Below the pieces are notes generated by a model. It saw only the letters and a program-made list of their open reading frames with translations. It made no database searches and was not told the origin of the DNA. From NCBI RefSeq assembly GCF_007829885.1, contig NZ_VIWW01000001.1, forward strand, positions 3,162,001-3,226,000: 64,000 nucleotides of DNA. Direction: 5' to 3'. Every line of letters starts with the position of its first letter. Positions within the stretch are counted from its first letter, which is position 1. Positions 24,222 through 31,683 of this stretch are shown here, one piece after another. The position numbers and the translations under genes are program-made. This DNA comes from Streptomyces brevispora. GTDB taxonomy: Bacteria > Actinomycetota > Actinomycetes > Streptomycetales > Streptomycetaceae.

Positions 24222-25106
24222 ATGAGTGATGACCTCGGTGGCCGCGACGACGTGGTGCGGTTCTGGGAGCGGCTCGGGCTGCCGGGACTCATCGACGTCC
24301 ATACGCACTTCATGCCGGAACAGGTGCTGCGCAAGGTCTGGGCCTACTTCGACTCCGCCGGTCCGCTGACCGGCATGGAGTGGCCGATCGCCTACCGGCA
24401 CGAGGAGGACGAACGGCTGGCGCTGCTGCGCTCGTTCGGCGTGCTCCGGTTCACCTCGATGCTCTACCCGCACAAGGCGGGCATGGCGGCCTGGCTGAAC
24501 GGCTGGGCGGCCGGGTTCGCCGACCGGGTGCCCGACTGCCTGCACACCGCGACCTTCTTCCCGGAGGAGGGCGTGGAACGGTACGTGGCGGAGGCGGTCG
24601 GGGCCGGGGCGCGGGTCTTCAAGTCACACCTCCAGGTCGGGGCGTACGACCCGAACGATCCGTTGCTGGAACCCGTGTGGGGGCTGCTCGCCGAGGCGGG
24701 GGTCCCGGTCGTCATGCACTGCGGGTCCGGGCCCGCGCCAGGGAAGCACACCGGGCCGGAACCGGTCGGCAGGCTGCTCGCCCGGCATCCCCGGCTGCGG
24801 CTGATCGTGGCGCACATGGGGATGCCGGAGTACGCGGAGTTCCTGGCGCTCGCGGAGGCGTACCCGCAGGTGCGGCTCGACACGACGATGGCGTTCACGG
24901 ACTTCATGGAGGACTTCACCCCGTTCCCGGTGGCGGATCGGGGGCGGCTCGCGGCGCTCGGGGACCGGATCCTGCTGGGGACGGACTTCCCCAACATCCC
25001 GTATCCGTACGCCCACCAACTGCGCGCCCTGGAGCGGATGGAGCTCGGGGACGACTGGCTGCGGGCGGTCTGCCACGACAACGCGAAGGCGTTGTTCGAC
25101 TGCTGA
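24222..25106 (+). CDS. Amidohydrolase family protein (TIM-barrel metal hydrolase)
   Basis: The 294-aa protein shows amidohydrolase-2 features: DVHTHFMPEQ at the first metal site, VVMHCGSGP, LIVAHMGMPEYAEF and LLGTDFPNIPY with the catalytic Asp. The substrate is unknown; relatives include decarboxylases such as the ACMSD group and hydrolases. It is preceded by short tandem GAATAGGC/GAAAAGAC words (24130-24175) and followed by a tandem 8-mer repeat. Confidence 0.82.
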   Translation: MSDDLGGRDDVVRFWERLGLPGLIDVHTHFMPEQVLRKVWAYFDSAGPLTGMEWPIAYRHEEDERLALLRSFGVLRFTSMLYPHKAGMAAWLNGWAAGFADRVPDCLHTATFFPEEGVERYVAEAVGAGARVFKSHLQVGAYDPNDPLLEPVWGLLAEAGVPVVMHCGSGPAPGKHTGPEPVGRLLARHPRLRLIVAHMGMPEYAEFLALAEAYPQVRLDTTMAFTDFMEDFTPFPVADRGRLAALGDRILLGTDFPNIPYPYAHQLRALERMELGDDWLRAVCHDNAKALFDC

Positions 25107-25134
25107 GGCGCTGAGGCGCTGAGGCGCTGAGGCG
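25103..25134 (+). repeat. Four tandem copies of CTGAGGCG
   Basis: Four exact 8-bp units begin over the stop codon of the amidohydrolase gene. Slippage at such a run could change the 3' end. Downstream to 25258 there is only GC-rich low-complexity sequence and the leader of the response regulator gene. Confidence 0.85.
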
Positions 25135-25258
25135 CCGAGACGGCCCAGGGCGGCCCGGGGCGGTCCGGGGCGGTGAGGTCCCGGGCTCCCGTGTCTTTCT
25201 CAGGGAATACACAGAATCGGAAAAGAACTCTCTCAGGGGCGTCTCACAGGGTTGGGGC

Positions 25259-25999
25259 ATGACGACGACGACCGCGCCCCAGGGGCGTACCGAACTGCTC
25301 AGGCCGGACCGCAGCCCCGTCCGGGTTCTGGTCGTGGACGACGAGGCCCCGCTGGCCGAGCTGCTCTCCATGGCGCTGCGTTACGAGGGCTGGGAGGTGC
25401 GCAGCGCCGGGGACGGTGCCGGTGCCGTCCGTACCGCCCGTGACTTCCGGCCCGACGCGGTGGTCCTCGATGTGATGCTGCCCGACATGGACGGGCTCGC
25501 CGTCCTGGGCAGACTGCGCCGGGAGCTCTCCGACGTACCCGTGCTGTTCCTGACCGCGCGGGACTCCGTCGAGGACCGGATCGCCGGGCTCACGGCGGGC
25601 GGCGACGACTACGTCACGAAGCCGTTCAGCCTGGAGGAGGTCGTGGCCCGGCTGCGCGGGCTGATCCGGCGGTCCGGTACGGCGGCGGTACGCAGCGAGT
25701 CGACGCTCGTCGTCGGCGACCTGATGCTGGACGAGGACAGCCACGAGGTGAGCCGGGGCGGTGCCCACATCCATCTCACCGCGACCGAGTTCGAACTGCT
25801 GCGCTTCCTGATGCGCAATCCGCGCCGGGTGCTGAGCAAGGCGCAGATCCTGGACCGCGTCTGGCACTACGACTTCGGCGGCCAGGCCAACGTCGTCGAG
25901 CTCTACATCTCGTATCTGCGCAAGAAGATCGACGTCGGCCGGACCCCGATGATCCACACCCGGCGCGGGGCGGGATATCTCATCAAGCCCGGTGAGTAG
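25259..25999 (+). CDS. OmpR-family response regulator
   Basis: The 246-aa protein has an N-terminal receiver domain (acidic pocket VVDDEAP, phosphoacceptor Asp in VVLDVMLPDMDG, Lys in YVTKPF). The C-terminal winged-helix DNA-binding domain includes HLTATEFELLRFLMRNP and VVELYISYLRKKIDVG. Its partner kinase gene starts at or before its stop but is truncated, so signal input is uncertain. Confidence 0.92.
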   Translation: MTTTTAPQGRTELLRPDRSPVRVLVVDDEAPLAELLSMALRYEGWEVRSAGDGAGAVRTARDFRPDAVVLDVMLPDMDGLAVLGRLRRELSDVPVLFLTARDSVEDRIAGLTAGGDDYVTKPFSLEEVVARLRGLIRRSGTAAVRSESTLVVGDLMLDEDSHEVSRGGAHIHLTATEFELLRFLMRNPRRVLSKAQILDRVWHYDFGGQANVVELYISYLRKKIDVGRTPMIHTRRGAGYLIKPGE

Positions 26000-26666
26000 C
26001 GGTATGAAGCTGCTCGGGAAGGGGCCGTGGACGCTGCGGACCCGGCTCGTCGTCTCCGCGGTGACGCTGATCGCGGTCGTCGCGGCCGTGATCGGTTCGG
26101 TCACCGCCATCGCCTTCCGCAGCTACATGTACAGGAAGCTGGACGACCAGCTGCGCGACATCGCCGTCCGGGCCGAGCACCTGTCGGGTGCGCCCGTTCC
26201 CGGTGGGTTCAAGAACAAGGAGCCGCTCGGATTCATAGGCGGGGGAGGCCGGCCCATCAATACGTTCGGCGTCGTCCTCACGGACGGCGCCGTCACCGAT
26301 TCGGTGGTCGTGAGAGACGGCGGGCCCGGCGCGCAGCCCAGCAACGTGCCGCTGACCGGCACGCAGCAGGACGCCCTGGAGGCGGCCGGGGTCCGCGCGG
26401 ACCGGCACGCGTACGACGTCGAGCTGCCCGGACTCGGCGGCTACCGGGTGGAGGCCGTCCCCGTGAGCGACGGCGCGACCGTCCTCGTCGGGATTCCCAC
26501 CGCCGAGGTGAGCAAGGCCCTCAGCACCCTGATCCTCGTCGAGGTCTGCGTGACCGGGGCCGGGCTCGTCGCCGCCGGGACCGCGGCCTCCCCCACGACA
26601 GGCAGCCGATCCCACATCAGGTCGCCCATCCCTCAGCAGGCTGCTGACGCCGCAGCGGGCACCTAA
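25992..26666 (+). pseudogene. Truncated sensor histidine kinase (sensor part only)
   Basis: The 224-aa frame has the first membrane helix (LVVSAVTLIAVVAAVIGSVTAIA), an extracytoplasmic sensor region and the start of a second helix (TLILVEVCVTGAGLVAA). At about residue 197 it changes to an unrelated tail (TAASPTTGSRSHIRSP) and stops. No HAMP, HisKA or HATPase domain follows, although the overlap with the response regulator gene is typical of an intact pair. Its stop and the stop of the convergent nuclease gene share CTAA. I read this as a deletion that fused the two genes' 3' ends. A GTG at 25992 or ATG at 26004 may start it. Confidence 0.8.
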
Positions 26667-27526
26667 CGCCGCAGCAACAGGTCCGCGACAACAGGGCGGT
26701 GGTCCGAGGCAAGCGTCTCGGCCACCGCCGCGTCGCGTGCCCGCACGGTGTCCGTCGACACCGCCACGTAGTCGATCCGCTGCACCGGGTTCAGCGCCGG
26801 GAAGGTGGGGCCGCCCGGTTCGATGTCCGTCAGGTTCTCCCACAGCGGGGCCAGCTCGGGAGCGGTCGGCGCCGCGTTGAAGTCGCCGAGCAGGATCTGC
26901 CGCACCGGCCGCCGCTCCGACTTCTGGTCCTCGGCCATGATCCGGCGGGTGTCGGCCACCTGGGCGATCCGTACGGAGGGGTCGCCGCGGTAGTCGAGGT
27001 GTGTCGCGTACACGTGCACGGGCAGCCCCTTCACCCGGAGCACCACCTCGCCGAAGCCGGGCGCGGGCGCCGGTGTCGGGTTCGGGTCCTGGGTGGAGAG
27101 CCGGGTGATGTCGTGGTTCTCGGCGCTCACGATCTTGTACCGGGACAGCACCGCGACCCCGAACTCGCGCCGCGGCGCACCCGGCGTCGTCGGATCGAGG
27201 CTGTAGATCGGGGCGAACGACACCCGCATGCCGAGCCGGCCGGCCAACTCACCCGCCAGGTCCCGCCACTGGCTGCGGGTGTCCCAGTGGACGTCGACCT
27301 CCTGGAGCCCGATCACGTCCGCGTCCAGCGAGCGAAGCTCGGCCACCTGCCGGTCGAGATCGAAGACGTTGTCCATGCCGGCGCCCGCGTGGATGTTGTA
27401 CGTGGCGACACGCAGGGGCACCAGTCGTTCCTGACCGTGCCCCGCGGCCGTCGCGGGAGGCACGAGCGTCGTCCCCAACAGGCCTGCGGCAAGCAGAACT
27501 TCCACCGTACGGCGACGCAGTGACAT
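26663..27526 (-). CDS. Secreted endonuclease/exonuclease/phosphatase-fold protein
   Basis: The 287-aa product has a signal peptide (VEVLLAAGLLGTTLVPPATAAG). The EEP domain contains RVATYNIHAG, VIGLQEVD, YATHLDYRG, ILLGDFNAAP and the C-terminal SDHRPVVADL, so all catalytic motifs (N, E, H, D-N, S-D-H) are present. It may cleave extracellular nucleic acid or a phosphodiester; the substrate is not readable. Its last codons overlap the truncated kinase frame by 4 nt. Confidence 0.85.
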   Translation of the reverse strand: MSLRRRTVEVLLAAGLLGTTLVPPATAAGHGQERLVPLRVATYNIHAGAGMDNVFDLDRQVAELRSLDADVIGLQEVDVHWDTRSQWRDLAGELAGRLGMRVSFAPIYSLDPTTPGAPRREFGVAVLSRYKIVSAENHDITRLSTQDPNPTPAPAPGFGEVVLRVKGLPVHVYATHLDYRGDPSVRIAQVADTRRIMAEDQKSERRPVRQILLGDFNAAPTAPELAPLWENLTDIEPGGPTFPALNPVQRIDYVAVSTDTVRARDAAVAETLASDHRPVVADLLLRR

Positions 27527-27604
27527 ACCACTCCAGCCCTTGTCGGATCAGCGATCGGCACCGTATCGCGGGTAAGTCGGTTGTACGCCGGTCCGGAGCG
27601 CCTT

Positions 27605-27636
27605 TACGGTGTACAGCAACTTCCCTGTACACCGTA
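27605..27636. promoter_or_regulatory. TetR-type operator before the MFS gene
   Basis: TACGGTGTACAG and CTGTACACCGTA form a perfect inverted repeat of 12-bp arms with an 8-nt spacer, ending 31 nt before the chosen MFS start. A TetR gene follows the MFS gene, so this is probably its operator. Confidence 0.75.
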
Positions 27637-27667
27637 TAGGGCCATGAGCGAACGTCCGGGAGTCCGT

Positions 27668-29191
27668 ATGACGGCGACAGCCGCCGAGCAGAACCACCTC
27701 TCGCCGACGAGCCATCCCCAGCGCTGGCTGATCCTCGGTGTCATCTGCCTCGCACAGCTCACCGTGCTGCTCGACAACACCGTCCTCAACGTCGCGATCC
27801 CCTCCCTCACCCGGGAGTTGGACGCCTCCACCGCCGATGTGCAGTGGATGATCAACGCCTACTCGCTCGTCCAGTCGGGTCTGCTGCTGACCGCCGGCAG
27901 CTCGGCCGACCGCTACGGCCGCAAGAAGATGCTGATCACGGGGCTCGCGCTGTTCGGCATCGGCTCGCTGGTGGCCGGGCTCGCCCAGTCGTCCGCGCAG
28001 CTGATCGCCGCGCGGGCCGGCATGGGCATCGGCGGTGCGCTGCTGATGACCACGACGCTGGCTGTCGTCGTCCAGATCTTCGACGACACCGAGCGGGTGA
28101 AGGCGATCGGCGTCTGGTCGACCGTCAGCTCCCTCGGCTTCGCCGTCGGCCCGCTGATCGGCGGGGTCATGCTCGACCACTTCTGGTGGGGCGCGATCTT
28201 CCTGATCAACATCCCGGTCGCCGTGATCGGACTGGTGGCCGTGGCACGGCTGGTACCGGAGTCCAGGAGTTCGACCGGGGAGCGCCCCGACCTGCTCGGC
28301 GCGCTGCTGTCCACCATCGGCATGGCCGCGGTCGTGTACGCGATCATCTCCGGTCCGGGGCACGGCTGGGCGTCCGGGCAGGTGATGCTGACCGCCTTCA
28401 TCGGGGTCGCCGTCCTGACCGGCTTCGTGCGGTGGGAGCTGCACATCCCGTATCCGATGCTGGACATGCACTTCTTCCGCAACCAGCGGTTCATCGGTGC
28501 GGTGGCGGGCGCGATCCTGGTCGCGTTCGGGATGGGCGGCTCGCTCTTCCTGCTCACCCAGCAGCTCCAGTTCGTGCTCGGTCACGGTCCGCTGGAGGCG
28601 GGTCTGCGGACGGCCCCGCTCGCCGTGAGCGTCATCGTCCTCAACCTCACCGGGCTGGGGGCACGGCTGGTGCCCAAGCTCGGCACGCCCGTCACCATCG
28701 CCGCCGGGATGGGGCTGCTGGCCGCCGGTCTGGCCGCGATCGCGCTGCTCGGCCGGGACGGCTACGGCGGCATGCTGCTCGGCCTCGTCGTGATGGGCGC
28801 GGGCATCGCGCTCGCCATGCCCGCCATGGCCAACGCGATCATGAGCGCGATCCCGCCCGAGAAGGCGGGCGTCGGCGCCGGGGTCAACGGGACCCTCGCC
28901 GAATGCGGCAACGGCCTCGGGGTCGCGGTGCTCGGCGCCGTGCTGAACTCCCGGTTCGCCGCTCTCGTTCCGACGGCCGTCGGAGCCGCCTCGCTGCCCG
29001 CCGCACTGGCCGCCGCGAGCGGCGAGGGGGAGCGCCGGCGCATCACGGACGCCTTCGCCTCGGGGCTGGAGACGAGCCAGTTGGCCGGGGCGGCGGCGGT
29101 GCTGGCGGGCGGGCTGCTGGCCGCGGTGCTGCTGCGCCGTGCGGAGCGAGGAGAATCGGCTCGGGCTGATCCGGCCGCGGCAGCGGCATAG
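27668..29191 (+). CDS. MFS drug exporter, DHA2 (14-helix) family
   Basis: The 507-aa membrane protein begins with WLILGVICLAQLTVLLDNTVLNVAIPSLTREL, containing the DHA2 motif LDxTxxNVALP, and motif A-like SSADRYGRKKML; about 14 helices are predicted. It should export a hydrophobic or cationic compound using the proton gradient. ATG 27668 is preceded by GGGAG; an in-frame ATG at 27644 is an alternative. It is flanked by a strong inverted-repeat operator and a TetR gene, which suggests ligand-inducible efflux. Confidence 0.9.
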   Translation: MTATAAEQNHLSPTSHPQRWLILGVICLAQLTVLLDNTVLNVAIPSLTRELDASTADVQWMINAYSLVQSGLLLTAGSSADRYGRKKMLITGLALFGIGSLVAGLAQSSAQLIAARAGMGIGGALLMTTTLAVVVQIFDDTERVKAIGVWSTVSSLGFAVGPLIGGVMLDHFWWGAIFLINIPVAVIGLVAVARLVPESRSSTGERPDLLGALLSTIGMAAVVYAIISGPGHGWASGQVMLTAFIGVAVLTGFVRWELHIPYPMLDMHFFRNQRFIGAVAGAILVAFGMGGSLFLLTQQLQFVLGHGPLEAGLRTAPLAVSVIVLNLTGLGARLVPKLGTPVTIAAGMGLLAAGLAAIALLGRDGYGGMLLGLVVMGAGIALAMPAMANAIMSAIPPEKAGVGAGVNGTLAECGNGLGVAVLGAVLNSRFAALVPTAVGAASLPAALAAASGEGERRRITDAFASGLETSQLAGAAAVLAGGLLAAVLLRRAERGESARADPAAAAA

Positions 29192-29199
29192 CATCGGGT

Positions 29200-29259
29200 G
29201 GGACGTACCGGACCGTACGACTCCGTTTTTTGGCATGGAGCACATACCCGGTACGTCCC
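29200..29259. promoter_or_regulatory. Inverted repeat upstream of the tetR gene
   Basis: GGGACGTACCGG (29200-29211) is the inverse complement of CCGGTACGTCCC (29248-29259), with 36 nt between, including a T6 run. It could be two operator half sites, autoregulatory for the TetR gene, or a terminator-like structure after the MFS gene. Confidence 0.45.
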
Positions 29260-29283
29260 GCCGGCGAGACAAGGGAGTGCGCC

Positions 29284-30045
29284 ATGGTGTCCGCGGCCGA
29301 TCGCGTGAACAACCCTGCCAGGACCAGTGTGTGGCTCGACGGCAGGTCACCGACGCGCAGCCGGAAACCGGACCAGCCGGCCGGGCTGGACCGGGAGAGG
29401 ATCACCGCAGCGTCGGTCCGGCTGCTGGACGCCGAGGGCCTCGCCAAGTACTCCATGCGCCGCCTCGCCGCCGAGCTGAACGTCACGGCGATGTCCCTCT
29501 ACTGGTACGTCGACACCAAGGACGACCTGCTGGAGCTGGCCCTGGACTCGGTGTTCGCCGAGATCGCGCCCCCGCGCACGGACGCCGACTGGCGCGAACG
29601 GCTGCGCGAACTGGCCACCAGCTACCGGAACATGCTGGTCCGGCACACCTGGGCGTCGGCGCTGGCCGGGAACTTCCTGAACATCGGCCCGCACTCGATG
29701 CTCTTCTCGTACGCCATGCAGGACGTCGTCCGGGCCACCGGACTGCCGCTGCGGCACCAGACGGGCGCGATGTCGGCGGTCTTCCAGTTCGTGTACGGAT
29801 TCGGCACCATCGAGGGCCATGTCGTGCAGCGTTCCGCGGAGGCGGGGCTCAGCCAGGACGAGTTCTACCAGCAGGCGCTGGGCACGATCAGTGCCCAGCC
29901 GCAGCTGACGGAACTGATGGCGGCCTCGCAGGGCCTGATGGAGGCGCGTGGCGGGGACACCGTCGAGGAGATGCGCGAACGGGACTTCACCTTCGCCCTC
30001 GACCTGCTGATCGCGGGCATCGAGGCGATGCGCGGCCGCGGGTAG
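29284..30045 (+). CDS. TetR family regulator (TetR_C class)
   Basis: The 253-aa protein has the HTH domain at residues about 38-85 (RERITAASVRLLDAEGLAKYSMRRLAAELNVTAMSLYWYVDTKDDL) and an all-helical ligand domain of the TetR/ActR type. AGGGAG 6 nt before ATG 29284 supports the start. It probably represses the upstream MFS gene through the 27605-27636 operator. Confidence 0.88.
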   Translation: MVSAADRVNNPARTSVWLDGRSPTRSRKPDQPAGLDRERITAASVRLLDAEGLAKYSMRRLAAELNVTAMSLYWYVDTKDDLLELALDSVFAEIAPPRTDADWRERLRELATSYRNMLVRHTWASALAGNFLNIGPHSMLFSYAMQDVVRATGLPLRHQTGAMSAVFQFVYGFGTIEGHVVQRSAEAGLSQDEFYQQALGTISAQPQLTELMAASQGLMEARGGDTVEEMRERDFTFALDLLIAGIEAMRGRG

Positions 30046-30149
30046 CCCCGGCCGGGCTGCCCGCGCCCGCCGTCACCGCCCGGCCGACCGGGGGTGCCCG
30101 GCCGACAGGGGCTGCCCGGTCGGCCGGCGAGCCCCCGCCCGTCACCGGG

Positions 30150-30620
30150 TCAGCCGTCGGACGCCAAGCGGGCCGGGAAGCCGCCCGTCGCGACCGGGCT
30201 CCACCGCTCGGGAGTGATCCTGATGATCGACTTCCCCTGCTTCACCATCGCCGCCCGGTACTCGTCCCAGTCCGGGTGCTCACCCGAGATGTTGCGGAAG
30301 TACTCGACGAGCGGCTCGACCGATTCCGGTGAGTCGATCACCTCGGCCGAGCCGTCGATCTGCACCCACGGCCCGTTCCACTCGTCGGACAGGACGATCA
30401 CGCTCACCCGTTCGTCCCGCTTGGCGTTGCGGGTCTTGGCCCGTTCGGGGTACGTCGAGACGACGATCCGTCCCGCGTCGTCGACGCCGCAGGTGAGCGG
30501 GGAGCCCTGGGGGCGGCCGTCGGACCGGGTGGTCAGCAGGATCGCCCGGTGCCTGGGCCGTACGAAGGCCAGCAATTCGTCGAGTTCCACGTTGGTGTTG
30601 GTCGCGATGTCGGATGCCAT
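30150..30620 (-). CDS. PPOX-class, probably F420-dependent, oxidoreductase
   Basis: The 156-aa split-barrel protein contains RHRAILLTTRSDGRPQGSPL, GRIVVSTYPERAKTRNAKRD and VVYFRNISGEHPDW-type segments (EYFRNISGEHPDWDEY). This is the signature of PPOX-class F420-dependent oxidoreductases common in actinobacteria. The substrate is unknown. Confidence 0.85.
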   Translation of the reverse strand: MASDIATNTNVELDELLAFVRPRHRAILLTTRSDGRPQGSPLTCGVDDAGRIVVSTYPERAKTRNAKRDERVSVIVLSDEWNGPWVQIDGSAEVIDSPESVEPLVEYFRNISGEHPDWDEYRAAMVKQGKSIIRITPERWSPVATGGFPARLASDG

Positions 30621-30621
30621 G

Positions 30622-30703
30622 GAACAGACCCTACGGCCGCGGACGGCTACGCGGCCGGAAGGAAACAGACCTTCCGGCCGTGGACGGCTACGCGGCCGGA
30701 AGG
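30622..30703. repeat. Tandem 41-bp duplication at the 3' end of the YceI gene
   Basis: Two adjacent 41-nt units share GGACGGCTACGCGGCCGGAAGG exactly (30641-30662 and 30682-30703) with a few changes elsewhere. The second unit includes the last codons and stop of the YceI gene, so its 3' end was duplicated into the intergenic space. Confidence 0.8.
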
Positions 30704-31506
30704 GACTCGCCCTGCACGGCCTGGATGTCGAGCTCCACCCGCAGCGTCGTGCCGATCGCCGAGATGCCCGCCTGGACCACCTGGTTGTAGTTCATGGCGA
30801 AGTCGTCGCGGCGCAGCTCGGCCGTCGCCCGGAACGCCGTGCGCACCCCGCCCCACGGGTCGGGGCCGGTGCCGAGGTAGCTCAGGTCCAGGTCGATGGG
30901 GCGCTCCACCCCATGCATCAGCAGCTGGCCGTGCACGGTCCACCGGTCGGGGCCGGCCGGGGTCAGTCCGCTGGAGCGGTACGTGATCTCCGGGAACCGG
31001 TCCGCGTCGAGGAAGTCCGGGGAGCGCAGGTGCTTGTCCCGCATGCCGTTGCCGGTGTCGATGCTGGCCGCGCTGATGACCGCGTCCACCCGGGACCGCT
31101 GCACGTCCTCGGTGATCTCGATCCGGCCGCCGAACTCGGTGAACCGGCCGCGCACGCTGGAGATCCCCAGGTGCTGGGCGACCGCGCCCACCGAGCAGTG
31201 CGCCGGGTCCAGCGACCAGGCGCCGGGCGGCGGCAGCTCCACTCCGCCCTGGCGGGCCAGCACCACCGTGCCGGCCTCGATCCGGCCGCTCGCCGTGACG
31301 AGGGCGGTCGAGGCGACGGGGGCGTATCCGACCGCCGTCACGATCACGGTGTACGCGCCCGCGGACAGCGGGGTGTCGGACCACACGGCCCCGTCCTCGT
31401 CGGTGGCGGTCCGCAGCACCTGCGTACCGGTCATGTCGGTGACCGTCACGACCGCGTGCTGGACGGCCCAGCCGTCCCGCGTCCGTACCTGTGCGCGAAG
31501 TCCCAT
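30688..31506 (-). CDS. YceI family protein with N-terminal carboxypeptidase-regulatory-like domain
   Basis: The 272-aa protein has a beta-sandwich regulatory-like domain at about 1-90 (VQHAVVTVTDMTGTQVLRTATDEDGAV). A YceI lipocalin-like domain follows (WSLDPAHCSVGAVAQHLGISSVRGRFTEF ... HGQLLMHGVERPIDLDLSYLG). YceI barrels bind isoprenoid or amphiphilic ligands. No signal peptide is seen. It lies downstream of an MFS gene whose product carries similar regulatory-like domains, so the two may act together. Confidence 0.85.
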   Translation of the reverse strand: MGLRAQVRTRDGWAVQHAVVTVTDMTGTQVLRTATDEDGAVWSDTPLSAGAYTVIVTAVGYAPVASTALVTASGRIEAGTVVLARQGGVELPPPGAWSLDPAHCSVGAVAQHLGISSVRGRFTEFGGRIEITEDVQRSRVDAVISAASIDTGNGMRDKHLRSPDFLDADRFPEITYRSSGLTPAGPDRWTVHGQLLMHGVERPIDLDLSYLGTGPDPWGGVRTAFRATAELRRDDFAMNYNQVVQAGISAIGTTLRVELDIQAVQGESLPAA

Positions 31507-31566
31507 CCCGTTTTCTCTCCTTGCTCAATGACCCGTCCGCTCACGGAACAGGTCACTCAATGAGTC

Positions 31567-31625
31567 GGGCCCCGGGGCGGGGACGGCAGGCCGTCCCCTG
31601 CCTGCCGTCCCCGCCGCCGGGGCCC
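31567..31625. terminator. Strong hairpin between the MFS and YceI genes
   Basis: GGGCCCCGG with GGCGGGGACGGCAGG pairs with CCTGCCGTCCCCGCC and CCGGGGCCC to give a stem of over 20 bp. It may reduce read-through from the MFS gene into the YceI gene. Confidence 0.75.
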
Positions 31626-31683
31626 ATTTCCACCGGCGGGGACAGCCTCTCCGCTAGAAGTGCTGTCCCGCCAGGGGTCTTGA

